Source of the DNA: Gallionella sp.
GTDB taxonomy: Bacteria; Pseudomonadota; Gammaproteobacteria; Burkholderiales; Gallionellaceae
Reading direction: 5' to 3'
DNA length: 64,000 nucleotides
NCBI GenBank assembly: GCA_028707275.1
Contig: JAQTUP010000004.1
Coordinates: 62,001-126,000 of the forward strand
The notes under the pieces were generated by a model. The model searched no databases, had not been told where the DNA came from, and saw only the letters and a program-made list of their open reading frames with translations. The position numbers and the translations under genes are program-made. This document shows positions 57,130 through 64,000 of the stretch, in pieces. Position 1 is the stretch's first letter; every line of letters starts with the position of its first letter.

Positions 57130-57273
57130 AATTCTTCCCTGAATGAATATGTGCAATTTTTACTTGCGGGCTGACGTTAGCCTTTTTTCATGCGACTTAC
57201 AAGAGGTCTCGGCAGAACTTTATCCGACAGACGGGGTTAAAACCCGACCTGTCGCCACTACAAGGTTATTTTT

Positions 57274-57822
57274 ATGTTCCATGTGATTCTGTACCAACCC
57301 GAAATACCGCCCAACACCGGCAATATTATCCGACTTTGCGCCAACGCGGGCTGCAAGCTGCACCTGATCCGGCCGCTGGGATTCACGCTGGAGGACAAGC
57401 AGCTGATCCGCGCAGGGCTCGATTATCACGAATTCGCAAAACTGCAAGTACACGACAGCCTGGAGCAGTGTCTGCTGGCATTGCCCGTCACTACCGCTCT
57501 CCCCCACGCCACCCCTCCCCCCGCAGGAGAGGGGACAAACGTATCGCTGCGCGAACTGATCAATACCCGGCGGGTGTTTGCGCTGACCACCAAAGGATCG
57601 CAGCCTTACCATAAAGTCAGCTACCGGGCAGGAGATGCATTCTTGTTCGGCCCCGAGAGCCGTGGCCTGCCAGCTGAGCTGCTTGGCCTGTTTGATCCTG
57701 AACAGCGCGTGCGACTACCCATGCTGCCGGACAATCGCAGCCTGAACCTGTCCAACACCGTCGCGGTGACGGTATTTGAGGCATGGAGACAGTGCGAGTT
57801 CGCGGGAGCGAGGATTGAGTAA
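57274..57822 (+). CDS. trmL: tRNA (cytidine34-2'-O)-methyltransferase TrmL with an internal insertion
   Basis: 182 residues, about 25 more than E. coli TrmL. SPOUT methyltransferase: EIPPNTGNIIRLCANAG, FALTTKG, FGPESRGLP and the knot-forming LPMLPDNRSLNLSNTVAV. Methylates the wobble base of tRNA-Leu. The extra residues (about 72-95, VTTALPHATPPPAGEGTN) are encoded by a C/G-rich palindrome and replace a short loop. Confidence 0.92.
   Translation: MFHVILYQPEIPPNTGNIIRLCANAGCKLHLIRPLGFTLEDKQLIRAGLDYHEFAKLQVHDSLEQCLLALPVTTALPHATPPPAGEGTNVSLRELINTRRVFALTTKGSQPYHKVSYRAGDAFLFGPESRGLPAELLGLFDPEQRVRLPMLPDNRSLNLSNTVAVTVFEAWRQCEFAGARIE
57497..57535. repeat. C/G-rich palindrome inside trmL
   Basis: CTCTCCCCCACGCC, then CCCCTCC / GGAGAGGGG pairing around CCCCGCA. 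Resembles the GGGAGAGGGCTGGGG stretch at the ccoI end. Confidence 0.6.
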
Positions 57823-57830
57823 AAATAGAG

Positions 57831-57914
57831 CAAGTGGCAAGTGGCAAGTGGTAAGTGGTAAGTGGTAAGTGGGAACACCGCGCCCACTACCGACTCCCCA
57901 CTTCCTACTCCCTG
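57831..57914. repeat. twelve 7-bp units between trmL and gpsA
   Basis: CAAGTGG x3, TAAGTGG x3, GAACACC GCGCCCA CTACCGA CTCCCCA CTTCCTA CTCCCTG: a direct arm and an inverted arm in one phase. Confidence 0.92.
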
Positions 57915-57922
57915 CTTTTTAA

Positions 57923-58960
57923 TTACTGGCTGAACTCCAGGCTGGTGGTGCGGTTGAGCAAGGTGGCCACCATCTCGGCAGCGGGAACATGGTCATAAAG
58001 AACGCGATAGACAGCATCGCAAATGGGCATATCCACCCCCAGTCGGCGCGCTATTTGATACACTTCGCGCACGGCGTACACCCCTTCGGCAACATGCCCC
58101 AGCTGAAGCAGGATCTCATCCAGGCTCAGTTTTTCTGCAAGCAACAGACCCACCCTGCGGTTGCGCGACAGGTCCCCCGTACAGGTCAGGATCAGATCCC
58201 CCGCACCGGACAAGCCCCCCAGCGTTTCCGGGCGTCCGCCCAGTTTCAATCCCAGTCGGGTAATTTCGGCAAGACCACGGGTAATCAGCGCGGCGCGCGC
58301 ATTGTTTCCCAGTTTCATGCCGTCGCAGACACCGGCGGCGATCGCCATCACATTCTTCACGGCGCCGCCCACTTCCACGCCGATCACGTCATTACTGGCG
58401 TACACCCTCAGGCGGCAATGATGCAGAGCATGAGCCACGCGCTGCGCAAATACCTCATCGGCGCAGGCCAGCACCAGGGCGGCAGGCAAACCCTGCGCCA
58501 CCTCCTGCGCAAAACTGGGACCTGACAGAACACCCCCCTGGAATCCCGAGGGCAAAACCTGCTTCGCCACCTGATGAGGCAACAGCGATGTACCCTCTTC
58601 GAATCCCTTGCATAACCAGATCACGTCTGGAAATTTCACAACGCCTCTCTGGCCTGTATCATCTGCCGAATGCGGAACAGAGAACGCGTCGGCCAGCCGC
58701 GCCAGGGTGGCGCGCAACGCCGCCGTCGGCACGGCCAGAATAACCAGTTCAGCGCCATGCAGCGAGGCTGAAAAATCTTCGCTCAACAGCAGCTTGTCCG
58801 GCAGAGGGCAACCCGGAAGGTAGCGATGATTGGTCCGCGTCTCGCGCATTTTTGCCACCTGCGTCACGTCACGTGCCCAGAGGGTCACGCGATGATGTGC
58901 TGCAAGACTGATGGCTAACGCCGTACCCCAGGCGCCGGCGCCAATAACGGTAATGTTCAT
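57923..58960 (-). CDS. gpsA: glycerol-3-phosphate dehydrogenase [NAD(P)+]
   Basis: 345 residues. N-terminal GAGAWGTALA nucleotide site, catalytic Lys in GGAVKNVMAIAAG, and the TCTGDLSRNRRVG substrate region. Makes sn-glycerol-3-phosphate for phospholipids. A stretch of about 14 residues (SVPHSADDTGQRGV, about 95-110) has no counterpart in E. coli GpsA, but I see no clear repeat there. Lies in the usual grx-secB-gpsA-trmL neighbourhood. Confidence 0.96.
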   Translation of the reverse strand: MNITVIGAGAWGTALAISLAAHHRVTLWARDVTQVAKMRETRTNHRYLPGCPLPDKLLLSEDFSASLHGAELVILAVPTAALRATLARLADAFSVPHSADDTGQRGVVKFPDVIWLCKGFEEGTSLLPHQVAKQVLPSGFQGGVLSGPSFAQEVAQGLPAALVLACADEVFAQRVAHALHHCRLRVYASNDVIGVEVGGAVKNVMAIAAGVCDGMKLGNNARAALITRGLAEITRLGLKLGGRPETLGGLSGAGDLILTCTGDLSRNRRVGLLLAEKLSLDEILLQLGHVAEGVYAVREVYQIARRLGVDMPICDAVYRVLYDHVPAAEMVATLLNRTTSLEFSQ

Positions 58961-58993
58961 GTTCTCAATAAAATTTTAGATAGAGGGGACTAG

Positions 58994-59099
58994 TAAGTGG
59001 GGGAGTGGGAAGTGGGAAGTGGCAAATGGCAAGTGGTGAGTGGTGAGTGGTAAAACCACTGCCCTGCCTGAGTCCTGAATCCTGAATCCTGAATCCTGC
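58994..59099. repeat. 7-bp arrays between gpsA and the SH3 gene
   Basis: TAAGTGG, GAAGTGG x2, CAAATGG, CAAGTGG, TGAGTGG x2, TAAAACC, then GTCCTGA and ATCCTGA x2, ATCCTGC. One 1-base slip near 59001; otherwise one phase. It joins the two main unit families in one array. Confidence 0.9.
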
Positions 59100-59101
59100 A
59101 A

Positions 59102-59542
59102 TTACTCCCCCCAGACCTCGGTGCTGCGCACATAGCCCGTCTCGCCGTCCTGATGCCGCACTTTCAGCCAGCCCGTACCGGTCGCCTCGATCAGTTCGAG
59201 CGCGACCTGCTGGCGAACCTGAAACACGCTCGCTGCCCCCGTATCGGGTTCTGCGCGCACATCGACGACAGGACTCACGGCCAGCACATATTTTTTGCTG
59301 GTCAACACGCGCTTTTCCAGCCAGTACAATCCGCCCGAACGATCGCGCACCTTGACCCAGTTATCCAGGTTAACCACCTGTTCGAAAGGCATAAAGCTGT
59401 TCACGACAAACAGCTTCTTTGCCATGAGTGAAGGGGCATCGTAGAGAATCGCGCTGCGCTCGCCCACAGACACGTAGTCCATCGCCTGCGCCGCACTCAC
59501 GGCGCACATGCCAAGTGCGAAAAACAGGCTGACGGACTTCAT
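59102..59542 (-). CDS. periplasmic SH3-domain protein
   Basis: 146 residues with a signal peptide (cleavage near AQA-MD). Two bacterial SH3 folds: residues 22-75 (AILYDAPSLMAKKLFVV, NWVKVRDRSGGLYWLEKR) and 88-142 (VDVRAEPDTGAASVFQV, GWLKVRHQDGETGYVR). Such proteins often bind cell-wall peptides. No enzyme domain. Co-directional with secB. Confidence 0.82.
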   Translation of the reverse strand: MKSVSLFFALGMCAVSAAQAMDYVSVGERSAILYDAPSLMAKKLFVVNSFMPFEQVVNLDNWVKVRDRSGGLYWLEKRVLTSKKYVLAVSPVVDVRAEPDTGAASVFQVRQQVALELIEATGTGWLKVRHQDGETGYVRSTEVWGE

Positions 59543-59561
59543 GAGGGATCGTCGCCGACCG

Positions 59562-60023
59562 TTAGTGAGTGGTGGCAGATGCAGCTTCTGCCTGCTGTTG
59601 TTTTTGTTGCTGATACAGCACGTCGAAGTTGATCGGGTTGAGCATCACCGGCGCAAACCCTGCTCGTACAGCCACATCGGATACGACCTCGCGCAGGTAA
59701 GGGAACAGGATATTAGGGCACATCACCGCCAGAACCGGCTCCATTTCTGCTTCGGGCAAATTACGCAGGGTGAAGATGCCGGCTTGTTTAGCCTCGATCA
59801 GGAACATCACTTTTTCGGCCACATTGGCGGTAACGGTTGCCGTGACAGTCACTTCGAACACGCTCTCGTCGACAGGGCTGGCCGCAGTATGCAGCTGAAC
59901 CTCGATTTGTGGATTTTCACGTTCCAGAAAAATCTGGGGCGCGTGAGGAATTTCCAGCGACAGATCCTTCACGTAGATTTTGTCCATGTTGAAAACGGGT
60001 TGGTTCAAAGCTGCTTCACTCAT
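59562..60023 (-). CDS. secB: protein-export chaperone SecB
   Basis: 153 residues. Conserved IYVKDLSLEIPHAPQIF, a beta core with FEVTVTATV and the CPNILFPYLREVVSD helix. Holds preproteins unfolded and hands them to SecA. Ends in a Gln-rich tail. Confidence 0.97.
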   Translation of the reverse strand: MSEAALNQPVFNMDKIYVKDLSLEIPHAPQIFLERENPQIEVQLHTAASPVDESVFEVTVTATVTANVAEKVMFLIEAKQAGIFTLRNLPEAEMEPVLAVMCPNILFPYLREVVSDVAVRAGFAPVMLNPINFDVLYQQQKQQQAEAASATTH

Positions 60024-60037
60024 GTTTCGTCCTTTTG

Positions 60038-60295
60038 TTAGTTTGCCAGTAATGCGTTTAATAAACCTGCCTGATCCAATGCTGCCAGATCGTCATAACC
60101 GCCGACATGCTGCTCGTTGATAAAAATCTGCGGCACCGTGCGCCGCCCGGTTTTCTCGACCATGCCTGCGCGTAATTCGGGCTGCAAATCCACCCGGATT
60201 TTCTCGATGGCAGTGACGCCCTTGCGCTGCAGCAGCTGCTCTGCCCGTATGCAATAGGGACAGACCTCCGTGCTGTACATCACGACCTTTGCCAT
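60038..60295 (-). CDS. grxC: glutaredoxin 3
   Basis: 85 residues from ATG 60295, overlapping the previous stop by one base (TAATG). CPYC active site (12-15), TVPQIFI cis-Pro loop and GGYDDL glutathione site. Reduces mixed disulfides with glutathione. Confidence 0.95.
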   Translation of the reverse strand: MAKVVMYSTEVCPYCIRAEQLLQRKGVTAIEKIRVDLQPELRAGMVEKTGRRTVPQIFINEQHVGGYDDLAALDQAGLLNALLAN

Positions 60296-60705
60296 TATTT
60301 TTGTGTCGGCAGACTGGCTTTTTGCCACGCCATCATGCCGCCTGTCAGATTGTATGCCTGGGTAAAACCCAGTTTGGACAGATCCACACATGCCGAGCCT
60401 GACCGGTTGCCGCTGCGACAAACGACCACGACCGGTTTATCCTTGTATTTGTCCAGCTCGCCGATACGCTCTTTGAGCTTTCCCAGCGGAACCGACTTCG
60501 CATTCAACAGATGCCCGGACTTGTACTCGTCAGGCTCGCGCACATCCAACACGAGGGCATTCTTGTGATTGATGAGTTGCAGCGCCGCATGCGTATCGAC
60601 CTCCTTGATGCCGCGCACACGGCTACCCAGGATGGACCATAAAAGCATGGCGCCGCTCATCAGCGTTAAGGAAATCGGAAAAAAATTACTGGTTATGAAT
60701 TGCAC
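60295..60705 (-). CDS. membrane-anchored rhodanese
   Basis: 136 residues from GTG 60705, which has AGGAG seven bases upstream; ATG 60711 has the same site too close. An N-terminal helix (about 9-28) and one rhodanese domain with catalytic Cys in VCRSGNRSGSA. Of the YibN type, which commonly precedes grxC-secB-gpsA. Confidence 0.92.
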   Translation of the reverse strand: MQFITSNFFPISLTLMSGAMLLWSILGSRVRGIKEVDTHAALQLINHKNALVLDVREPDEYKSGHLLNAKSVPLGKLKERIGELDKYKDKPVVVVCRSGNRSGSACVDLSKLGFTQAYNLTGGMMAWQKASLPTQK

Positions 60706-62464
60706 TGGCATACTCCTGTTCTGTCTTGAGGGCGAATTCTAGCAGAGCAGAAAAATGTGCGGGATCTTTCTGAGCCAACTTGACCAACTCCTGATGTGCG
60801 CCCGCATCTGTCGGAAAGGCCCAGATCGCCTGTTCGAGCACCTGTTTCGCCTGCACGGACTGGCCGCTTTGCGCCAGCAAAAAAGCCTGGCGATAGACCA
60901 CCGGAGCAATCGGGACGAAACGAATCACACGAGTATTGAGCGCGAGCTTGGTTTCGAGCCGGTCTTCATTCACCTGGGCGTAGGAACTCAAAAACAACTC
61001 GGAAAGGGGCAATAACAAGGAGTTGCCATGCACGGCAACCAACCCGTCGCGGGTACGCTCAAAGGCCGCACTGACATTCCCCGATGCAGGGCGTATCGCC
61101 AGCGTATCCTTGAGAAGCTGATAACCGCTTTTCAACTGGAGCAGCGACAAAAAACCCAGCAACAGCATGGTCGCGACCGACATCCGTCCTATGTTGCGCA
61201 ATTCCAAGCGATAGCGGGTTTCGTCCAGCGCACCGAGCAAAATCGCCGCCACCGCAAGGAAGTAGACATACCACAGAGGATATTCGAGCAGGCTGTGAAT
61301 CGCCAGCACACCCAGGATGGCATACCCCCACCATCTGGCAGCACTCATCGCGGCGCGTCTGATGCCGTTTAACCAGAGCCCGATTCCTGTGAACAACACA
61401 GTCAGCCCTGCGACACCCGCTTCGGCCGCAAACTGGAATATCAGGTTATGCGCGTTATTGTACAAACCCACGATACTGGTCTGGCGCAGCACCGGACCTA
61501 ACTGAAAATGCTGCCAGGCAAACTGGCCGAAGCCCGCACCCAGCCACGGCGATTCCTTAAAGATCAGCCATGTCTCATGCCATAAGTACAGGCGAATATC
61601 GCCTGACGCGGCATCGGCCAATACACGGTGCATGACGTCATAGCTGCGGCCCTCGCCTTTCATGAACGGTAGCTGCACGACGCCATGCATCAGCACGTAT
61701 CCTGCCAGCAACGTCAGGCTGTAATACAGCAGGGGGCGAAGTTCAGGCATGCGGCGGCAGCTCCACCCTGCCAGCGCGGCCATCAGCACCAAATACAGCC
61801 AGCTGCTGCGCGAACCGCTCACCGTCATGACGAATAACAAAGGGATAACCAGCAGCGCCACGAGACCTGCGGGCCATTTACGCTGCTGATACAGCAAGCC
61901 CAGTGAAATCAGCCCCAGCGAGATGTAATTGGCAAAATGATTGGGCTGCGCCAGATTGCCGTAAGTGGCGGCCGCGACCTTCACCACGATCACCGAATCG
62001 AGCCATGTGTGCCAGCGATAGTGTTGCAGCACACCGATCAGGGCACTTAACTCGGCGCCTGCCAGCAAAAAAAACGCCAGAACAATGGCCAGTTTTTCCA
62101 ACCCTATGCACTCTCGCAGCCTGGCGCCCAACATCATCAGCAGCAGCGCGAACAGCAAGTACAACAGATACAGCAAAGCCTGGTCGAAATAGGCCATCAT
62201 GCCCATCAACGATTGCAGCAGGACCAGGATGATGAGCGCCGCCGGCAACTGCACGATGCGCGGAATTTCCGGCTTGCGCCAGTAATGGCTCCCCACCAGC
62301 AAGGTAAGCGCCAACACGCCCAGCAACGCGCTCCACCACTCCTGGTCGAAGGTGGTCAGCGGATATTGATGGCGATAGTGTAAAAACGGCAAAACCCACA
62401 TGAGTCCGACCAGGGTCAGACTCATGTGGGCCGGGCTGATGTGCCTGAACAGGCGATTTAGCAA
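60686..62464 (-). CDS. Wzy/PglL-type O-antigen ligase or pilin glycosyltransferase
   Basis: 592 residues from TTG 62464 (AAGG upstream; ATG 62425 is possible). About 12 membrane helices, a large periplasmic loop with the Wzy_C signature (WLIFKESPWLGAGFGQFAWQHF, YNNAHNLIFQFAAEAG, including the conserved His), and a C-terminal TPR-like tail. Such enzymes transfer glycans from lipid carriers to LPS or to pilins. With a pilus locus nearby, pilin glycosylation is a reasonable guess. Confidence 0.85.
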   Translation of the reverse strand: MLNRLFRHISPAHMSLTLVGLMWVLPFLHYRHQYPLTTFDQEWWSALLGVLALTLLVGSHYWRKPEIPRIVQLPAALIILVLLQSLMGMMAYFDQALLYLLYLLFALLLMMLGARLRECIGLEKLAIVLAFFLLAGAELSALIGVLQHYRWHTWLDSVIVVKVAAATYGNLAQPNHFANYISLGLISLGLLYQQRKWPAGLVALLVIPLLFVMTVSGSRSSWLYLVLMAALAGWSCRRMPELRPLLYYSLTLLAGYVLMHGVVQLPFMKGEGRSYDVMHRVLADAASGDIRLYLWHETWLIFKESPWLGAGFGQFAWQHFQLGPVLRQTSIVGLYNNAHNLIFQFAAEAGVAGLTVLFTGIGLWLNGIRRAAMSAARWWGYAILGVLAIHSLLEYPLWYVYFLAVAAILLGALDETRYRLELRNIGRMSVATMLLLGFLSLLQLKSGYQLLKDTLAIRPASGNVSAAFERTRDGLVAVHGNSLLLPLSELFLSSYAQVNEDRLETKLALNTRVIRFVPIAPVVYRQAFLLAQSGQSVQAKQVLEQAIWAFPTDAGAHQELVKLAQKDPAHFSALLEFALKTEQEYASAIHNQ

Positions 62465-62670
62465 CAGCCGCCCTTGATGCCGAATTTTGCAAGAATATTA
62501 TTCAAAGGGCAGAAGCTGGTAAAACCGCTCTGAAACAGATTCAAACCGACAAAACCGGTAAACCATAAAAAATTACTGCTGACAAATACCGGACTGGCTT
62601 GTGCACCCAGCGCCAAAGACAACATGACAAAAAAACCTGCGACGATGCGGACAATGCGTTCTGCGTTCAT
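62458..62670 (-). CDS. DUF2892 small membrane protein
   Basis: 70 residues, two helices, start MNAERIVRIVAGFFVMLSL and a Cys-rich end (SFCPLNNILAKFGIKGGCC). DUF2892 is often fused or next to rhodaneses. Lies downstream of the RND gene. Confidence 0.9.
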   Translation of the reverse strand: MNAERIVRIVAGFFVMLSLALGAQASPVFVSSNFLWFTGFVGLNLFQSGFTSFCPLNNILAKFGIKGGCC

Positions 62671-62703
62671 ACCTTGAATCTCCTGAAATTATGGTTAATT
62701 ATA

Positions 62704-64000
62704 CTACTGAATTTTCTTGTACAGCGTGGCGTAATACAGTACCGGGATGACGACCAACGTCAGCAAGGTGGAGACGAGTATCCCGAAAATCAGGGAAATC
62801 GCCAGCCCGTTAAAGATCGGATCGTCCAGAATAAACAATGCGCCCAGCATCGCCGCCAGACCTGTCAGGATGATAGGCTTGGCGCGCGCGCCAGCTGCCG
62901 CGATCACCGCCTGCTGCAAATCGGCCCCTTCGGCCAGTTGCAGATTCACAAAATCCACCAGCAAGATCGAGTTGCGCACGATGATTCCGGCCAGCGCAAT
63001 CATGCCTATCATGGAAGTTGCCGTGTACTGGGCACCGAGCAAGGCATGCCCCGGCATCACACCGATGATGGTCAGCGGAATCGGCGCCATGATGACAAGC
63101 GGCACAAGGTACGATTTAAACTGCGCGACAACCAGCAAATAGATCAGGATCAACCCCACACCATAGGCGATGCCCATGTCGCGGAACGTCTCGAAGGTGA
63201 CCTGCCATTCGCCATCCCACTTCAGCGCATAACCGGCATACGGATCTCCCGGCGTCTTGAAGAAATAACTTTGCAGCTTGCCGCCCTGCGGCAGCGCTGT
63301 GCCGTTGAGGCGCCCGTTGATGTCGAACATGCCATACAAGGGACTGTCCAGCTTGCCCGCCATATCGCCGAACACATACACGACCGGCAACAGATCCTTG
63401 TGATAAACGGGGTAATCGCGCGCCACCTTGATCACCTCGACCACTTCGGAGACCGGCACCAGCGCACCATCGCGGGCACGCACCTTGAGTTTGAGCACGT
63501 CGTCTATATTGCTGCGCTGTTCAGGCGGCAGGCCGATACGCACAGCAGGCGCGTACTTGGCATGGGTGTCGTGCAAGGAACCTGCATCCTGCCCGGACAA
63601 CGCTACACCGATCACATCGACAATGTCGCGAGGCGACACGCCCAGCAAGGCAGCCTTACTTTGCAGCACTCGCAACTGCAATTTGGGCGCAGCTTCAGTC
63701 ACGGTATCATCTATCGCGACAATGCCCGGAGTCTTGCCAAATTGCTCACGCACCTTGGTCGCCACCTCGCGCGCGCCCGCATAATCGGGCCCGTAGATTT
63801 CGGCGACGACGGGCGACATCACAGGAGGGCCTGGCGGCACTTCGACGATCTTCACCTTGGCGCCCCAGCTGGCGGCTATTTTTTGTATGGGAGCGAGCAT
63901 CGCCGTGGCGATCTCATGGCTGCTGCGGCTGCGATGATGCTTGTCACGCAAATTGACCTGGATATCACCCTGGTCGGCGCCGCTGCGCAAATAATATTGT
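62704..64000 (-). CDS. RND efflux permease, C-terminal part
   Basis: Open to the right window edge; 431 codons remain, so the N-terminus is missing. Contains the periplasmic PC2/DN parts (EVPPGPPVMSPVVAEIYG, GIVAIDDTV) and the last six helices (LILIYLLVVAQFKSYLVPL, IALAGIIVRNSILLVDFVN, KPIILTGLAAMLGALFIL). AcrB/CzcA superfamily. The substrate cannot be told from this part; the second-half helix 4 charged residues that mark metal pumps lie outside the window. Confidence 0.9.
   Translation of the reverse strand, partial: QYYLRSGADQGDIQVNLRDKHHRSRSSHEIATAMLAPIQKIAASWGAKVKIVEVPPGPPVMSPVVAEIYGPDYAGAREVATKVREQFGKTPGIVAIDDTVTEAAPKLQLRVLQSKAALLGVSPRDIVDVIGVALSGQDAGSLHDTHAKYAPAVRIGLPPEQRSNIDDVLKLKVRARDGALVPVSEVVEVIKVARDYPVYHKDLLPVVYVFGDMAGKLDSPLYGMFDINGRLNGTALPQGGKLQSYFFKTPGDPYAGYALKWDGEWQVTFETFRDMGIAYGVGLILIYLLVVAQFKSYLVPLVIMAPIPLTIIGVMPGHALLGAQYTATSMIGMIALAGIIVRNSILLVDFVNLQLAEGADLQQAVIAAAGARAKPIILTGLAAMLGALFILDDPIFNGLAISLIFGILVSTLLTLVVIPVLYYATLYKKIQ

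Noticed and set aside
58640-58700. Repeat insertion in gpsA
   Set aside because: GpsA seems slightly longer here, but no unit periodicity or palindrome could be seen.
39464-59099. Repeat arrays as CRISPR
   Set aside because: Units are 7 bp with no spacers between them; no cas genes are present.

Overview
The window reads as a chromosomal piece of a betaproteobacterium, most likely from the Nitrosomonadales/Gallionellaceae neighbourhood. This is inferred from gene content and composition, not from a search. Nearly all of it is coding. It holds a complete cbb3 oxidase region with FNR control, a biotin operon of the BioC/BioH type, an MSHA-type type IV pilus locus and ordinary housekeeping genes (serS, rarA, lolA, ftsK, trmL, gpsA, secB).

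Layout. 1-9.3 kb (+): a six-gene alpha-2-macroglobulin operon of the yfa/mag type (DUF2138 partial, DUF1175, macroglobulin, DUF2300, two DUF2135). 9.3-11.6 kb: hemN and fnr, divergent around a perfect FNR box. 11.7-12.9 kb: two unrecognised membrane-linked genes ending in a terminator. 13-21.8 kb (-): ccoNOQP, an unlisted 40-residue membrane ORF, terminators, then ccoGHIS; ccoN has a class II FNR promoter. 22.1-23.8 kb: tRNA-Ser(CGA) and mltF. 23.7-31.9 kb (-): serS, rarA, lolA, ftsK, an orphan LuxR-type regulator, a Sco protein and a UreH-like membrane protein. 32-36.7 kb (-): bioD, bioC, bioH, bioF, bioB. 36.8-37.5 kb (+): comF. 37.5-57.1 kb (-): the msh pilus locus in three blocks (E-G-F-like-membrane protein-A, C-D-O-P-Q, I-I2-J-K-L-M-N), broken by an Rpn-like gene and a Uma2 gene. 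57.3-64 kb: trmL, gpsA, an SH3 protein, secB, grxC, rhodanese, a Wzy-type ligase, DUF2892 and a truncated RND pump.

The most unusual feature is repeat DNA. From about 27 to 59 kb, gaps between genes are filled by arrays of 7-bp units kept in strict 7-bp phase (for example GGATTCA, CAGGATG, AAGTGGT, GAAAACC, CCTCTTC), often with an inverted arm. They also sit inside genes: between the start codon and the prepilin cleavage site of four msh pseudopilins, in the signal peptide of MshK and in BioH. A second repeat, a palindromic element with a constant 51-nt end module and covarying arms, lies in frame inside bioF, at the 3' end of the Rpn-like gene and at the start of ccoI, with related fragments at the end of ccoI and between ccoH and ccoG. 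Several genes take their stop codon, leader or an internal insertion from these repeats.

Functionally, the cco, fnr, hemN and Sco genes serve low-oxygen respiration. The msh genes build a pilus. The yfa/mag operon looks like a periplasmic defence or repair module; I read several of its uncharacterised partners as peptidoglycan-active folds.
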